Shown in pieces: positions 43,798-51,960 of a DNA stretch of 64,000 nt (position 1 is its first letter; every line of letters starts with the position of its first letter). The position numbers and the translations under genes were made by a program. The notes below the pieces were generated by a model that was not told the DNA's origin, made no database searches, and worked only from the letters and a program-made list of their open reading frames with translations. Source of the stretch: Paenibacillus_E qinlingensis (GTDB lineage Bacteria > Bacillota > Bacilli > Paenibacillales > NBRC-103111). The DNA is taken from NCBI RefSeq assembly GCF_028746185.1, contig NZ_JAQIVH010000020.1, forward strand, positions 1 to 64,000, in the 5' to 3' direction.

Positions 43798-44763
43798 TTA
43801 ACGTTCAATATGTTTAATGTTGTTAAGTACTGCTTCCACTTGCTCCCACGTTGGAGCACCTTCCCAATCGCCTTCCGTCTGCACAATCATGGAGCCCACC
43901 AAATTCCCGATGCGAACAGCCTCAGGGTACTCATAAGCTTTTAGCACGCCCACCAAAAAGCCCGCACAGAACCCATCGCCCGCACCCACGGTATCAATGA
44001 CTTGCTCTGCTTTGAAGTACGGCACTGTTGTAATCGTATCCGCCGTAACGACATATGTGACATCTTCTCCACCCTTGACGATCGAAACGGCCGACAATTC
44101 GCGCAGCTTGCTAACAATGACATCCCAGTCTTCCGTTTGGTACAGCAGTTTCAGCTCATCCAGACCTGGCAGGAAAATATCCGATAGTTTCGCAAGTTCA
44201 AGCAGCACAGGGCGTGCTTCTTCAATGCTCCACAGTTTCAAACGCAGGTTCGGATCAAAACTAACCTTCACGCCATGCTTACGAGCCAAGCGAACAGCTT
44301 CAAAAGCCGCCTCTCTGCACGACTCACTCAAAGCCGGTGTGATACCAGTAATATGCAATATTTTAGCCCCAGCGATGTACGCCTCATCCAAATGTTTCGG
44401 GCTCATCTGACTTGCCGCTGAGTTTTTGCGGTAGTAGTAAACGGACGTTTTGCCCATTAGAACTTCACGCATCATAAGCCCTGTTGGCGCATCGGGCGTC
44501 ATTTCCGCACGGGAAACGTCGACACCTTCACCACGGATTTTTTTGAAAATCATACGACCTAACGGGTCCTTACCTAGTCTGCCGAACCAACCCACATGAC
44601 CGCCAAGACGTGAAATACCGATCGCCACATTGCTCTCAGCACCGCCAAACAGGCTATGCAGCTCCGAGGAGTACTCCAAGCCCTTACCTCCTGAAGGCAT
44701 GAGCAATGCCATTGTTTCTCCAAACGTAATAATATCTGGTCCTGATCCTGTATTTACCGACAT
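43798..44763 (-). CDS. kdgK: 2-keto-3-deoxygluconate kinase (PfkB family)
   Basis: Phosphorylates 2-keto-3-deoxygluconate with ATP to give KDPG, used by the next gene. The 321 residues show PfkB signatures: an early glycine pair in GGAESNVAIGISRLGG (about residue 40) and the catalytic Asp in DTVGAGDGFCAGFLVGVL (about residue 255). Sugar kinases of this family are hard to tell apart by sequence; the partner aldolase makes KDG the likely substrate. The start ATG follows GGAGTG. A LacI-type operator precedes it. Confidence 0.9.
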   Translation of the reverse strand: MSVNTGSGPDIITFGETMALLMPSGGKGLEYSSELHSLFGGAESNVAIGISRLGGHVGWFGRLGKDPLGRMIFKKIRGEGVDVSRAEMTPDAPTGLMMREVLMGKTSVYYYRKNSAASQMSPKHLDEAYIAGAKILHITGITPALSESCREAAFEAVRLARKHGVKVSFDPNLRLKLWSIEEARPVLLELAKLSDIFLPGLDELKLLYQTEDWDVIVSKLRELSAVSIVKGGEDVTYVVTADTITTVPYFKAEQVIDTVGAGDGFCAGFLVGVLKAYEYPEAVRIGNLVGSMIVQTEGDWEGAPTWEQVEAVLNNIKHIER

Positions 44764-44808
44764 AGAAGCACTCCATCCATTCCGATCACGACTCGCGTGT
44801 CCCGTTAA

Positions 44809-44845
44809 TTGAAACGTTTAAATAAATGAGATATCTCATATTATA
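44809..44845 (-). promoter_or_regulatory. kdgK -10 box and LacI-type operator
   Basis: A perfect TATAAT on the reverse strand (44840-44845) is followed 18 bases later by a 14-bp dyad, TTGAAACGTTTAAA (44809-44822), centred on CG like LacI/KdgR-family operators. Its place just downstream of the -10 suits a repressor that blocks elongation. No kdgR gene is in the window. A -35 is not obvious. Confidence 0.5.
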
Positions 44846-44904
44846 GTGGATTTGAACGGATTTCACCAGACTTTTACGACGGACTCCCACAGTTCCAAAA
44901 GAGG

Positions 44905-44958
44905 AAAAAACCTCCTGCGGGGTCATTCCTCATGGAACGACCTTGCAAGAGGTTTTTT
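44905..44958. terminator. terminator of the inositol-monophosphatase-like gene
   Basis: AAAAAACCTC pairs with GAGGTTTTTT, with an inner TCATTCC/GGAACGA stem. A and T runs on both sides allow use in either direction; it lies just after the phosphatase stop. Confidence 0.85.
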
Positions 44959-44962
44959 AAAT

Positions 44963-45823
44963 TTATATTTTTGTAGCTTCTGCTAAGGCTAGCTCGTTCT
45001 GAAACTCTTCGTGAATGCGTCCATTCGATGCCATCACGTTACGAACGCCCAAGTGATAAGGATTACCTTCCGTATCTGTCACACGGCCGCCTGATTCTGT
45101 AATAAGCAAGGCACCTGCTGCAATGTCCCAAGCATTGAGACCGATTTCCCAAAACCCGCTAAGACGCCCAGCAGCCACATAGGCCAAATGCAGCGCAGCG
45201 GAGCCTGCCACACGGATGTTACGAACTTTCGGAGAAAGCGCCTGAACGCCTTTCAGGTTAATGGGCAGCGCGCCGTCACGGTCAGCCGGGAATCCAGTAG
45301 CGATTAAACTGGTAAGCAGCGTCTCATCCGCGGAAACCTCTGTCTTTTTGCCGTGCATGTAAGCGCCTTTCCCTTTCTCAGCAACGAATAATTCGTCGCG
45401 TGATGGGTCGTATACAACACCTACAATGACTTCACCTTTATGTGCCAGTGCGATCGATACGGAGAAAAAAGGAAAACCATGAACGAAGTTCGTTGTACCA
45501 TCAATCGGGTCCACGATCCAGAGATACTCTTCGTCACTCATTTCTTGCAAAGCTTTGGCTGACGCCTCCGGACCTGGCTCTACGCCTTCCTCCCCAAGGA
45601 TGGAATGGTTCGGGAAATGCGTCATAATCAGATTGCGAATCAATTTCTCCGTTCCTTTATCAACCTCGGTCACAAGGTCTTGAGCAGAGAATTTCGTCCC
45701 TACATGATTAATATCTCCAAGCTTGGTTTTGATCCACTGACCTGCCTTAGCTGCCGTATTAATGGCTACAGCTGTAAAACTTTTACTACCCACAACGAAA
45801 GTTTCCGTCCCACCTTGTACCAT
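44963..45823 (-). CDS. inositol monophosphatase family protein
   Basis: A 286-residue Mg2+-dependent phosphatase of the IMPase fold. Metal-binding motifs are all present: ILGEEG (about residue 80), WIVDPIDGTTNFVHG (about residue 103) and NAWDIAAGALLITESGG (about residue 222). Substrates in this family include inositol-1-phosphate, 3'-phosphoadenosine phosphate and sugar phosphates; sequence alone does not decide. The ATG at 45823 is used here; a TTG three codons earlier is the alternative. It is transcribed singly, with a terminator after it. Confidence 0.9.
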   Translation of the reverse strand: MVQGGTETFVVGSKSFTAVAINTAAKAGQWIKTKLGDINHVGTKFSAQDLVTEVDKGTEKLIRNLIMTHFPNHSILGEEGVEPGPEASAKALQEMSDEEYLWIVDPIDGTTNFVHGFPFFSVSIALAHKGEVIVGVVYDPSRDELFVAEKGKGAYMHGKKTEVSADETLLTSLIATGFPADRDGALPINLKGVQALSPKVRNIRVAGSAALHLAYVAAGRLSGFWEIGLNAWDIAAGALLITESGGRVTDTEGNPYHLGVRNVMASNGRIHEEFQNELALAEATKI

Positions 45824-45952
45824 ATATATCAACTCTTTCTTTTCATTAATTTAGATAATACGTTAAGTATAGTAAATTATACGTTTCTAATACTAGTGCG
45901 TTTCATCCTAAATTATTCGTACATTTTCACATTTGGTGCGGAATTTAAACGA

Positions 45953-45988
45953 AAAGAACCGTAGCGGCCCAAAGACCGTACGGTTTTC
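45953..45988. terminator. terminator of fabI
   Basis: AAAACCGTA pairs with TACGGTTCTTTT with an inner CGG/CCG stem; T-rich on both sides. It lies 31 bases after fabI. Confidence 0.6.
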
Positions 45989-46018
45989 CTTCTTTTATAT
46001 CTATGAAAATAAAACCTT

Positions 46019-46789
46019 CTATATACCAACGATATGATACCCGCCGTCGACATAAATAACTTCGCCTGTGATACCACGGGACAAGTTGCTCATGAGGAAC
46101 ATCGCTGTATCGCCAACTTCAGCTGTATCCGTTGTTTTACGAAGTGGAGCTTTCTCTTCAACTTGACGCAGAATGGAGTTGAAATCTTTGATCCCTTTGG
46201 CAGCCAAAGTACGAATTGGCCCTGCCGAGATGCCGTTTACGCGGATACCGAATTGGCCAAGATCTGCCGCGAGGTAACGAACGCTAGCTTCAAGCGCAGC
46301 TTTGGCAACGCCCATTACGTTGTAGTTCTTCATAGCGCGTTCTGCGCCAAGGTAAGTCATCGTCATAATGCTTCCGCCTTCGGTCATCAGCGGGTAAATG
46401 CGTTTGGATACGGCCACTAGAGAGTACGCACTGATGTCATGCGCAAGCGCGAAACCATCGCGTGATGTATCAACGAACAGCCCGTCCAGCTCTTCTGTTT
46501 TAGCAAAAGCAATACTATGTACAAGACCGTGCACGACACCGAACTTTTCTTTGAGCGCGGAAGCCAAGGTATCGATTTCTGCATCTACGGTTACGTTACA
46601 AGGCATCAACGTGGAGCCTGGGATCGTGTCAGCTAGCTTACGTACGCGTTCTTCAACGCGCTCGTTTTCGAACGTGAACACCAAATTAGCACCTTGAGCG
46701 GCTAAAGATTGTGCAATGGCCCAAGCGATACTGCGGTCATTGGCAACACCCATAACAAGTATATTTTTTCCGTTTAACAATTGACTCAT
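46019..46789 (-). CDS. fabI: enoyl-[acyl-carrier-protein] reductase
   Basis: Carries out the last reduction of each fatty acid elongation cycle, NAD(P)H-dependent, in the cytoplasm. The 256 residues have the SDR fold with a FabI-type nucleotide site (GKNILVMGVANDRSIAWAIA) and the catalytic Tyr and Lys in TYLGAERAMKNYNVMGVAKAAL (Y-x6-K spacing). The loop IRTLAAKGIKDFNSIL binds substrate and triclosan-type inhibitors. Length is standard. It is transcribed alone. Confidence 0.96.
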   Translation of the reverse strand: MSQLLNGKNILVMGVANDRSIAWAIAQSLAAQGANLVFTFENERVEERVRKLADTIPGSTLMPCNVTVDAEIDTLASALKEKFGVVHGLVHSIAFAKTEELDGLFVDTSRDGFALAHDISAYSLVAVSKRIYPLMTEGGSIMTMTYLGAERAMKNYNVMGVAKAALEASVRYLAADLGQFGIRVNGISAGPIRTLAAKGIKDFNSILRQVEEKAPLRKTTDTAEVGDTAMFLMSNLSRGITGEVIYVDGGYHIVGI

Positions 46790-46885
46790 GGTTCGTAGAA
46801 GCCCCTCTCACAATGGCATGGTTAGTCATTAGATCTACCTTCCAAAGTACCCCATTTTGTCCAACAATTCAAGAAAAATATGGGA

Positions 46886-47875
46886 TTAGAGCGTAAGCGA
46901 TGCTTCATCGAGGGCTGTGACACCTTCTTGTCCTTTCAGGTCTTCCATTAGCTTGAAAAGGGCGCTATCCTTCATCTTGGCTTCGATCATGATATCCAGC
47001 TTCGGCGTGATGGGAGCGATGGATTTCAGGAATGTGTATAAAGGTCCTACCTCCACGTAGTCGGCATGACTTCTTGGTTCTGTTTCGCCTTTGGGGCTGG
47101 AAACGTGAATTTTGGGAGGAAGTGAGGCTGACGCCTCATCCAAATGCAAGCGTGCGCGCCTTAGCCAGGTTTCTTGAATGCGTGGCCACAACTGGGCGAC
47201 ATCTTCCCCATTGTTATTGACCGCATGATGATGCACATCCAGTACCATGGGAGCACCGACTTCCTCGGCAATCTCGAGCGTCTCTAGGGCATTGAAGGTT
47301 TTGTCGTCATTTTCGAGCGTGATTCGTTGTTGAATCGGAATCCGCATGGCGGTGAAGTTTTGGACAAATCGCTTCGCAGATTTTATTTTATCCCCATAGG
47401 AACCGCCAACGTGAATGTTGCACATGGCTTCCATGCCAAGTCCCATCGCATTCAGCATGGCCGAGTGGCGCTCCAAGTCTTCGACCGATTTCTGGAGGAC
47501 GTCCTTCCGTGGCGTGCTGAGCACGGTGAAATGATCGGGATGGAAGCTAACGCGCATGTTATTCTGCTTGGCGTAGCTGCCAAGCTCCTCAAATTCTGCC
47601 GACAATGCAGGGATCGGATCCCAATCGCCTAGCATCTCATGACCAATCAGCGGGATGAAACGAGAAGAAAATCTGAAAACCATGATGTCATGAGCACGAT
47701 TATGTTTGAGCAAACGGAGCGTATTATGTAAGTTCTCAGCGCCGATGCGCTGCAGCTTGCGAATAGCTGCCTCGCGATTGAGCAGCTTGCTGAAGTTTGT
47801 TGCCGTCATCGTCTTGGACGGGGAAGCATTCTTTACCACAGTGGACATGGCTACGTATCCTAGGCGAATAAGCAT
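46886..47875 (-). CDS. uvsE: UV damage endonuclease UvsE
   Basis: Cuts DNA 5' to UV photoproducts and some other lesions to begin excision repair. About 329 residues form a TIM barrel of the UVDE family: MLIRLGYVAMS at the start, the early SPSKTMTATNFSKL, metal ligands in RVSFHPDHFTVL, NIHVGGSYGDK, LENDD, LDVHHHAVNN, and the final Glu in IMIEAKMKD. The ATG at 47875 is eleven bases after GGAGG and matches the family start; the ATG at 47971 would add 32 unlikely residues. UvsE is common in spore formers, where it complements spore photoproduct repair. Confidence 0.93.
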   Translation of the reverse strand: MLIRLGYVAMSTVVKNASPSKTMTATNFSKLLNREAAIRKLQRIGAENLHNTLRLLKHNRAHDIMVFRFSSRFIPLIGHEMLGDWDPIPALSAEFEELGSYAKQNNMRVSFHPDHFTVLSTPRKDVLQKSVEDLERHSAMLNAMGLGMEAMCNIHVGGSYGDKIKSAKRFVQNFTAMRIPIQQRITLENDDKTFNALETLEIAEEVGAPMVLDVHHHAVNNNGEDVAQLWPRIQETWLRRARLHLDEASASLPPKIHVSSPKGETEPRSHADYVEVGPLYTFLKSIAPITPKLDIMIEAKMKDSALFKLMEDLKGQEGVTALDEASLTL

Positions 47876-48006
47876 GTTCGGGTTAACCTCCAGATTCGAT
47901 TGCATATGAAATGTACGGCTACTTCGGCTGTATTGGTGCTTGGCGTTGCTGCAAAAACCGAATTTTCTCATAATTAGATTACCCTAGCGAATAGGTGCAC
48001 ATACAA

Positions 48007-48043
48007 ACAAACCCATCAACGTCCAAACGTCAGAAGGGTTTGT
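48007..48043 (-). terminator. possible terminator after the 48067-48498 gene
   Basis: On the reverse strand ACAAACCC pairs with GGGTTTGT, with an inner CGTTTGGACG dyad, followed by TTGTATG. It has a weak T tract. Confidence 0.5.
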
Positions 48044-48066
48044 TGTACGATGCGATGAAGGCCTGA

Positions 48067-48498
48067 TTAATGCTCGTATTTAATCTCGATACGTGCAAGT
48101 ATACCGGCTGGATTGCATACGCTTCGGTTTGCATCGGATGGGGAGTTAAATCCAGCAATTACAATATTATTTTCACCTTTTTGAAGAAAAGGCTCGATAT
48201 GAAATGTTCTCCCTGGATTGTAGAAGGCTACCGTATCCTGCGGTGGGTCAATAATCACCGGTACTCCATTGATGAGTACGATGGCATAGTTGTCAACGGC
48301 TAGGAATAACTTGGCTTTCTTAATTTTCTTCGAGTGGACTTTGAATGTTTTGGCGACCACTCCTGCTGGCCCATCGGAATCACTCGCTCCCCAAACATAA
48401 GCTTCACCTTCTCTCGGCTGCACCCATGCCTCATTTGGCTCGTTTTCAATGGCGTTCACCCAACTGCCGTCAGTACTAATGATCGTGTGTTTTTCCAT
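48067..48498 (-). CDS. hypothetical protein, beta-sandwich (galactose-binding-like) pattern
   Basis: A 143-residue soluble protein without signal peptide or membrane helix; family not recognised with certainty. The pattern of alternating strands with KKAKLFLAVDNYAIVLINGV and a following FHIEPFLQKGENNIVIAGFN resembles the ligand-binding beta-sandwich domain found at the N-terminus of rhamnosidases and other glycosidases, here as a free domain. AKTFKVHSKKIKKAKL precedes it. The start ATG follows AAGGAAG by nine bases. It is transcribed alone. Fold suggestion is inference; function unknown. Confidence 0.65.
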   Translation of the reverse strand: MEKHTIISTDGSWVNAIENEPNEAWVQPREGEAYVWGASDSDGPAGVVAKTFKVHSKKIKKAKLFLAVDNYAIVLINGVPVIIDPPQDTVAFYNPGRTFHIEPFLQKGENNIVIAGFNSPSDANRSVCNPAGILARIEIKYEH

Positions 48499-48692
48499 GT
48501 ATAATCACTTCCTTTCTAGTAGGATAAGCTATTATATGAATCTAGCACTCTATTGGAAAGGGACAAAAGAAACCGTATATACATACTGATTTATACTATA
48601 GGAAGGGCCATTGCGAAAACGTAGCCTTAAGCGTCAACTATCTCGCCATTGAACAAGTTACAACTTTAAAATAGTTCTCAGCTTGAAGACGC

Positions 48693-48904
48693 AGAAGTCG
48701 ATTTTCGACATCTCGGAGGGGGAGTGGTGTGTATGCGCTACTGAGACTGCGATTTCGGACGTCTCACACAAGAGTTTCGTTAATCCAGCTAGTTTGTTTG
48801 ACTGAGAAGTCGATTTTCGACGTCTCAGAGGGGGAATGGTGTGTGTGCGCTACTGAGACTGCGATTTCCGACGTCTCACGCAAGAGTTTGGTTAAAGAGT
48901 AAGG
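48693..48904. repeat. 112-bp direct repeat x2, each with two hairpins
   Basis: Units start at 48693 and 48805. Each contains the dyad GAGAAGTCGATTTTCGACGTCTC and then TGAGACTGCGATTTCCGACGTCTCA, followed by CAAGAGTTTGGTTAA. The second copy differs by a few bases. Confidence 0.9.
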
Positions 48905-48920
48905 TCAAAAGACTGGCGCG

Positions 48921-49145
48921 CAGGACTTTAATGCCCAAAACGGGCCTTATCCTACGGTTCGACGGCCCAGGGGACGGAAATAGCGCCCTTTTCGGGCGCT
49001 ATTGTTGGCTTTTCCTCGCAGCTGAGCTGACGCACAGGACTTTAATGCCCAAAATGGGCCTTATCCTACGGAGCGACAGCCCGGGGCACGGAAATAGCGC
49101 CCTTTTGGGGCGCTATTGTTGGCTTTTCCCCGCAGCTGCGCTGGC
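48921..49145. repeat. 114-bp direct repeat x2 with GC-rich hairpin
   Basis: Units start at 48921 and 49035. Each has CAGGACTTTAATGCCCAAAA, then CTTATCCTACGG and an AATAGCGCCC-TTTT-GGGCGCTATT hairpin (48979-49003, 49093-49117). It directly follows the 112-bp repeat but is a different family. Confidence 0.9.
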
Positions 49146-49162
49146 GGGAAAAGACGCAAAAC

Positions 49163-49195
49163 AAAAAACACCGACCCCCTAAAGGTCGGTGTTTC
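49163..49195 (-). terminator. terminator of the ddl operon
   Basis: On the reverse strand AAACACCGACC pairs with GGTCGGTGTTT and is followed by TTTGTTTTG, just after the small gene's stop. Confidence 0.9.
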
Positions 49196-49196
49196 T

Positions 49197-49514
49197 CTAA
49201 GCTTGCTCGCCGAAAAACATTTCGAATGCAAGCGAGGTCTGAATGCGAGCTTCTTCCTCGGTTAACCGCCGAATGAGCTCCATCTCCACTTGTGTAACCT
49301 CTTCACCTTGAAAATTGATTTCTGCAATAGAAGCTACGATACGAACAATTGCAATTGCTTGATTCTCAGGCGTGTATGCGATAACTTTTTGGCCTGTCAG
49401 GAAAACACGGAAGCCGCTTTTCACCATTTTGCCGCGGCCATACTCCAGTAGCTCGTAGAGCTCTTGTTCGGACTTAAACTTACAAACTGAATTAAATTCT
49501 GTTTGAAATCCCAT
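49197..49514 (-). CDS. conserved-looking small protein downstream of ddl, unknown function
   Basis: A 105-residue cytoplasmic protein that I do not recognise. It has a mixed alpha/beta look: a basic stretch YGRGKMVKSGFRVFL, two hydrophobic strands (VFLTGQKVIAYTP and IAIVRIVASIAEINF), and an acidic helix (VEMELIRRLTEEEARIQT). It lies seven bases after ddl on the same strand and shares its terminator, so it is co-expressed with cell-wall precursor synthesis. Confidence 0.75.
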   Translation of the reverse strand: MGFQTEFNSVCKFKSEQELYELLEYGRGKMVKSGFRVFLTGQKVIAYTPENQAIAIVRIVASIAEINFQGEEVTQVEMELIRRLTEEEARIQTSLAFEMFFGEQA

Positions 49515-49521
49515 AGCTCAT

Positions 49522-50664
49522 CTACTCCGTATCAAAAGAATATTGGATATTTTGCTTCGCTGCGTGACGCTCAAGCGCCAAACGAATCAGATCATCAAGC
49601 AGCTCTTTATAGGGTTTACCTGTCTCCTGCCAGAGCAGCGGATACATACTGAACGGCGTGAAACCAGGCATCGTGTTGATTTCGTTGATATAGATCTTTT
49701 GATCGATTTTGCCTAAGAAAAAGTCCACACGAGACAAGCCGCTACCATCAACCGCCAGGAACGCACGAAGAGCCAGCGCTCTGACCTCATCCGATACCTC
49801 TTGCGAGATCTCGGCAGGAATAATCATCGCTGATTTACCATCCAAATATTTGGCTTTGTAATCGTAGAATTCATTGGAAGATACGATCTCACCAACAACG
49901 GAAGCGATAGGCTCATCATTCCCCAGAACGGCAACTTCGATTTCGCGAGCATCGATATTTTCTTCAATAATAACTTTGCGATCATATTGGAAAGCAAAAG
50001 CAACCGCCGCGATCAACTCTTCTTGATTTCTCGCTTTGGAAATTCCCACGCTTGAGCCTAAGTTAGCCGGCTTCACGAAACATGGGTAGCCAATCGCTGT
50101 TTCCAGCTCCATGAGGTGATACGCGCGGTTCTTTTCCCACTCGGTACGGGTAAAATGACGGAAAATGCACTGTGGAAGTCCTTCCTGCGCAAAAACCTTT
50201 TTCATCATGACTTTATCCATGCCGACAGCAGAAGCCAGTACACCTGCACCTACATAAGGGATGTTCGCCATTTCCAAAAGTCCTTGAATCGTCCCATCTT
50301 CCCCGAACGTGCCATGTAAAAGCGGGAAAACGACATCTAATCCGAGATCCTCCGCTCCAGCGGATGTAATAGAAGAAACAGCTACATCACCTTTTGTTTG
50401 AATACCGCCAAAAATCGGTGCCAACGCGTTGGAAGCCGGAGCTCCAGCATCTCCCGTACTGAATGTCAGCACTTCTTTGGACTGGGCGGGACCTAGAAGC
50501 GGCGCTCCGCTTCTCCACTCTCCTTTTTTGGATATATAAAACGGTGTAATCTCATATTTCGTGAAATCCACAGCTTTCATAACCGCCAATGCTGTTTGCA
50601 AAGACACATCATGCTCACCGGATTTCCCTCCATAAATTAAACCAATTCGTATTTTGCGGCTCAT
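49522..50664 (-). CDS. ddl: D-alanine--D-alanine ligase
   Basis: Joins two D-alanines with ATP for the peptidoglycan stem peptide, in the cytoplasm. The 380 residues have the ATP-grasp layout: GGKSGEHDVSLQTA near the start, HGTFGEDGTIQGLLE, the ATP loop FVKPANLGSSVGISKA, an omega-loop EFYDYKAKYLDGKS, and the metal-binding RVDFFLGKIDQKIYINEINTMPGF region. A Tyr in the omega-loop (KAKY) is expected for D-Ala-D-Ala rather than D-Ala-D-Lac ligases. The start follows GGAGG by six bases. Confidence 0.95.
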   Translation of the reverse strand: MSRKIRIGLIYGGKSGEHDVSLQTALAVMKAVDFTKYEITPFYISKKGEWRSGAPLLGPAQSKEVLTFSTGDAGAPASNALAPIFGGIQTKGDVAVSSITSAGAEDLGLDVVFPLLHGTFGEDGTIQGLLEMANIPYVGAGVLASAVGMDKVMMKKVFAQEGLPQCIFRHFTRTEWEKNRAYHLMELETAIGYPCFVKPANLGSSVGISKARNQEELIAAVAFAFQYDRKVIIEENIDAREIEVAVLGNDEPIASVVGEIVSSNEFYDYKAKYLDGKSAMIIPAEISQEVSDEVRALALRAFLAVDGSGLSRVDFFLGKIDQKIYINEINTMPGFTPFSMYPLLWQETGKPYKELLDDLIRLALERHAAKQNIQYSFDTE

Positions 50665-50703
50665 TACGTACCTCCGTCTAGTATTTACAATTTCTATGCC
50701 TTC

Positions 50704-51726
50704 TTACATTTCATCAGCAACATGAATGAACGTGTATTTCGTCCGTTCCGACCAAGCAGGTGAATCCTTGTATGCCCAGTACCGATTACGGCTATTAAAG
50801 GTATGCGCATTAACGAGCGGCATCCCATTGGCATCTTTACCTATCACGATTGTGTTGTGCTGAAAGCGACCATCGCCATCCCAGTCATAGCTGATCGTGT
50901 CTCCTGGCTGTAGCTCCCAGGCGTCCTTGACGACTGTACCTGTCAAACCATGCTTATGAGGACGTTCCAAGTAATGATGCAAGCTGTTGGCAACTGCCCA
51001 ACTATAGCTCCATAGCTCTTGATGCCCTTTTTTGCCAGCATACCACCAGCCTGATTCCCTTTTCCCAGTATAGTCCATTGGAGCCCCGCCTGCAAAGAGG
51101 CATTGCGAGACATAATTCGTGCAATCTACTTCAAAATATTCATAATTTGGATTCGGTGTTTGCCACCATTTTTCCGCATATTGGACGGCTTTGGGACGAT
51201 TATAAATGATTTTACGGTGAGCGGATTCCAGACCACTCGTATTGCGTATACTAGGATTGATATAAGGAAGAGATGGCGAGCTGCGCTGGGTGTCTAGGAA
51301 TGTTTCATTCTCTGACAAATGGAAGCTGCGGCCACGGCTGGGCTGAGACTTCTCGCTCTGCAAAAGCTCTGCACTTTGAACCTTCCACCCTAAAGCCTGT
51401 TGCTCGATGATCACTCGCTCTGACTCTATACGCTCCTCCTGATGTTCTATTAAACCAATTTGATAGGTCAAAAACCGATGCAACTGGATATCCGCGATAA
51501 TACCATATGGTAATTCCTTAATACCTTGCATACGGAGCTTTGTTTCTCCGCGCAGCAGCTTAGCGTCACGCTCTCGGTAACTGTTCAGGAGCCTTCGCAC
51601 CTTGACATCCTGTTTCCGTACATAAGCGCTGTCCGAGACAAATGCTTCCAAGGGTTCGGATGAGCCCTCAAGCTCAGCCTGGTTTTTTGCATGAACGTAA
51701 TTATAAAGCGCCGTTTTCCAGGACAT
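50704..51726 (-). CDS. Amidase_6 domain (papain-like) protein
   Basis: About 340 residues. The N-terminal 150 residues are helical and charged. From about residue 165 comes the putative amidase domain (PF12671 type): YNRPKAVQYAEKWW, the likely nucleophile Cys in EVDCTNYVSQCLFAGG, GWWYAG, the likely His in FQHNTIVIGKD, and NAHTFNSRNRYW. Related proteins are thought to cut amide bonds, possibly in cell walls. No signal peptide is visible, so it may act in the mother cell or be released otherwise. The start ATG follows AAGGAGGG. Confidence 0.82.
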   Translation of the reverse strand: MSWKTALYNYVHAKNQAELEGSSEPLEAFVSDSAYVRKQDVKVRRLLNSYRERDAKLLRGETKLRMQGIKELPYGIIADIQLHRFLTYQIGLIEHQEERIESERVIIEQQALGWKVQSAELLQSEKSQPSRGRSFHLSENETFLDTQRSSPSLPYINPSIRNTSGLESAHRKIIYNRPKAVQYAEKWWQTPNPNYEYFEVDCTNYVSQCLFAGGAPMDYTGKRESGWWYAGKKGHQELWSYSWAVANSLHHYLERPHKHGLTGTVVKDAWELQPGDTISYDWDGDGRFQHNTIVIGKDANGMPLVNAHTFNSRNRYWAYKDSPAWSERTKYTFIHVADEM

Positions 51727-51845
51727 CTTGGTATCCCTCCTTAGCTTTTATTAAGGTTTTAATGCGTTTTGTTAGGACAAGCCCGAATTGCTTTGAATTG
51801 ATTCAATATATGACATTTTGACGGTAAAAATGATTGAAATTAATC

Positions 51846-51874
51846 TTTACTCACACGTGGCGAAGCGCTATACT
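51846..51874 (+). promoter_or_regulatory. predicted aconitase promoter
   Basis: TTTACT and TATACT are 17 bases apart, about 87 bases before the aconitase start codon. I did not find a convincing CcpC operator around it. Confidence 0.6.
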
Positions 51875-51960
51875 TGAGGTAGAGGGAATTATGAAATCGA
51901 GTTTCACTAGATGAAATTTGGTGACATGGTTAGATATTATAATTTGAGGAGGAACTACCT

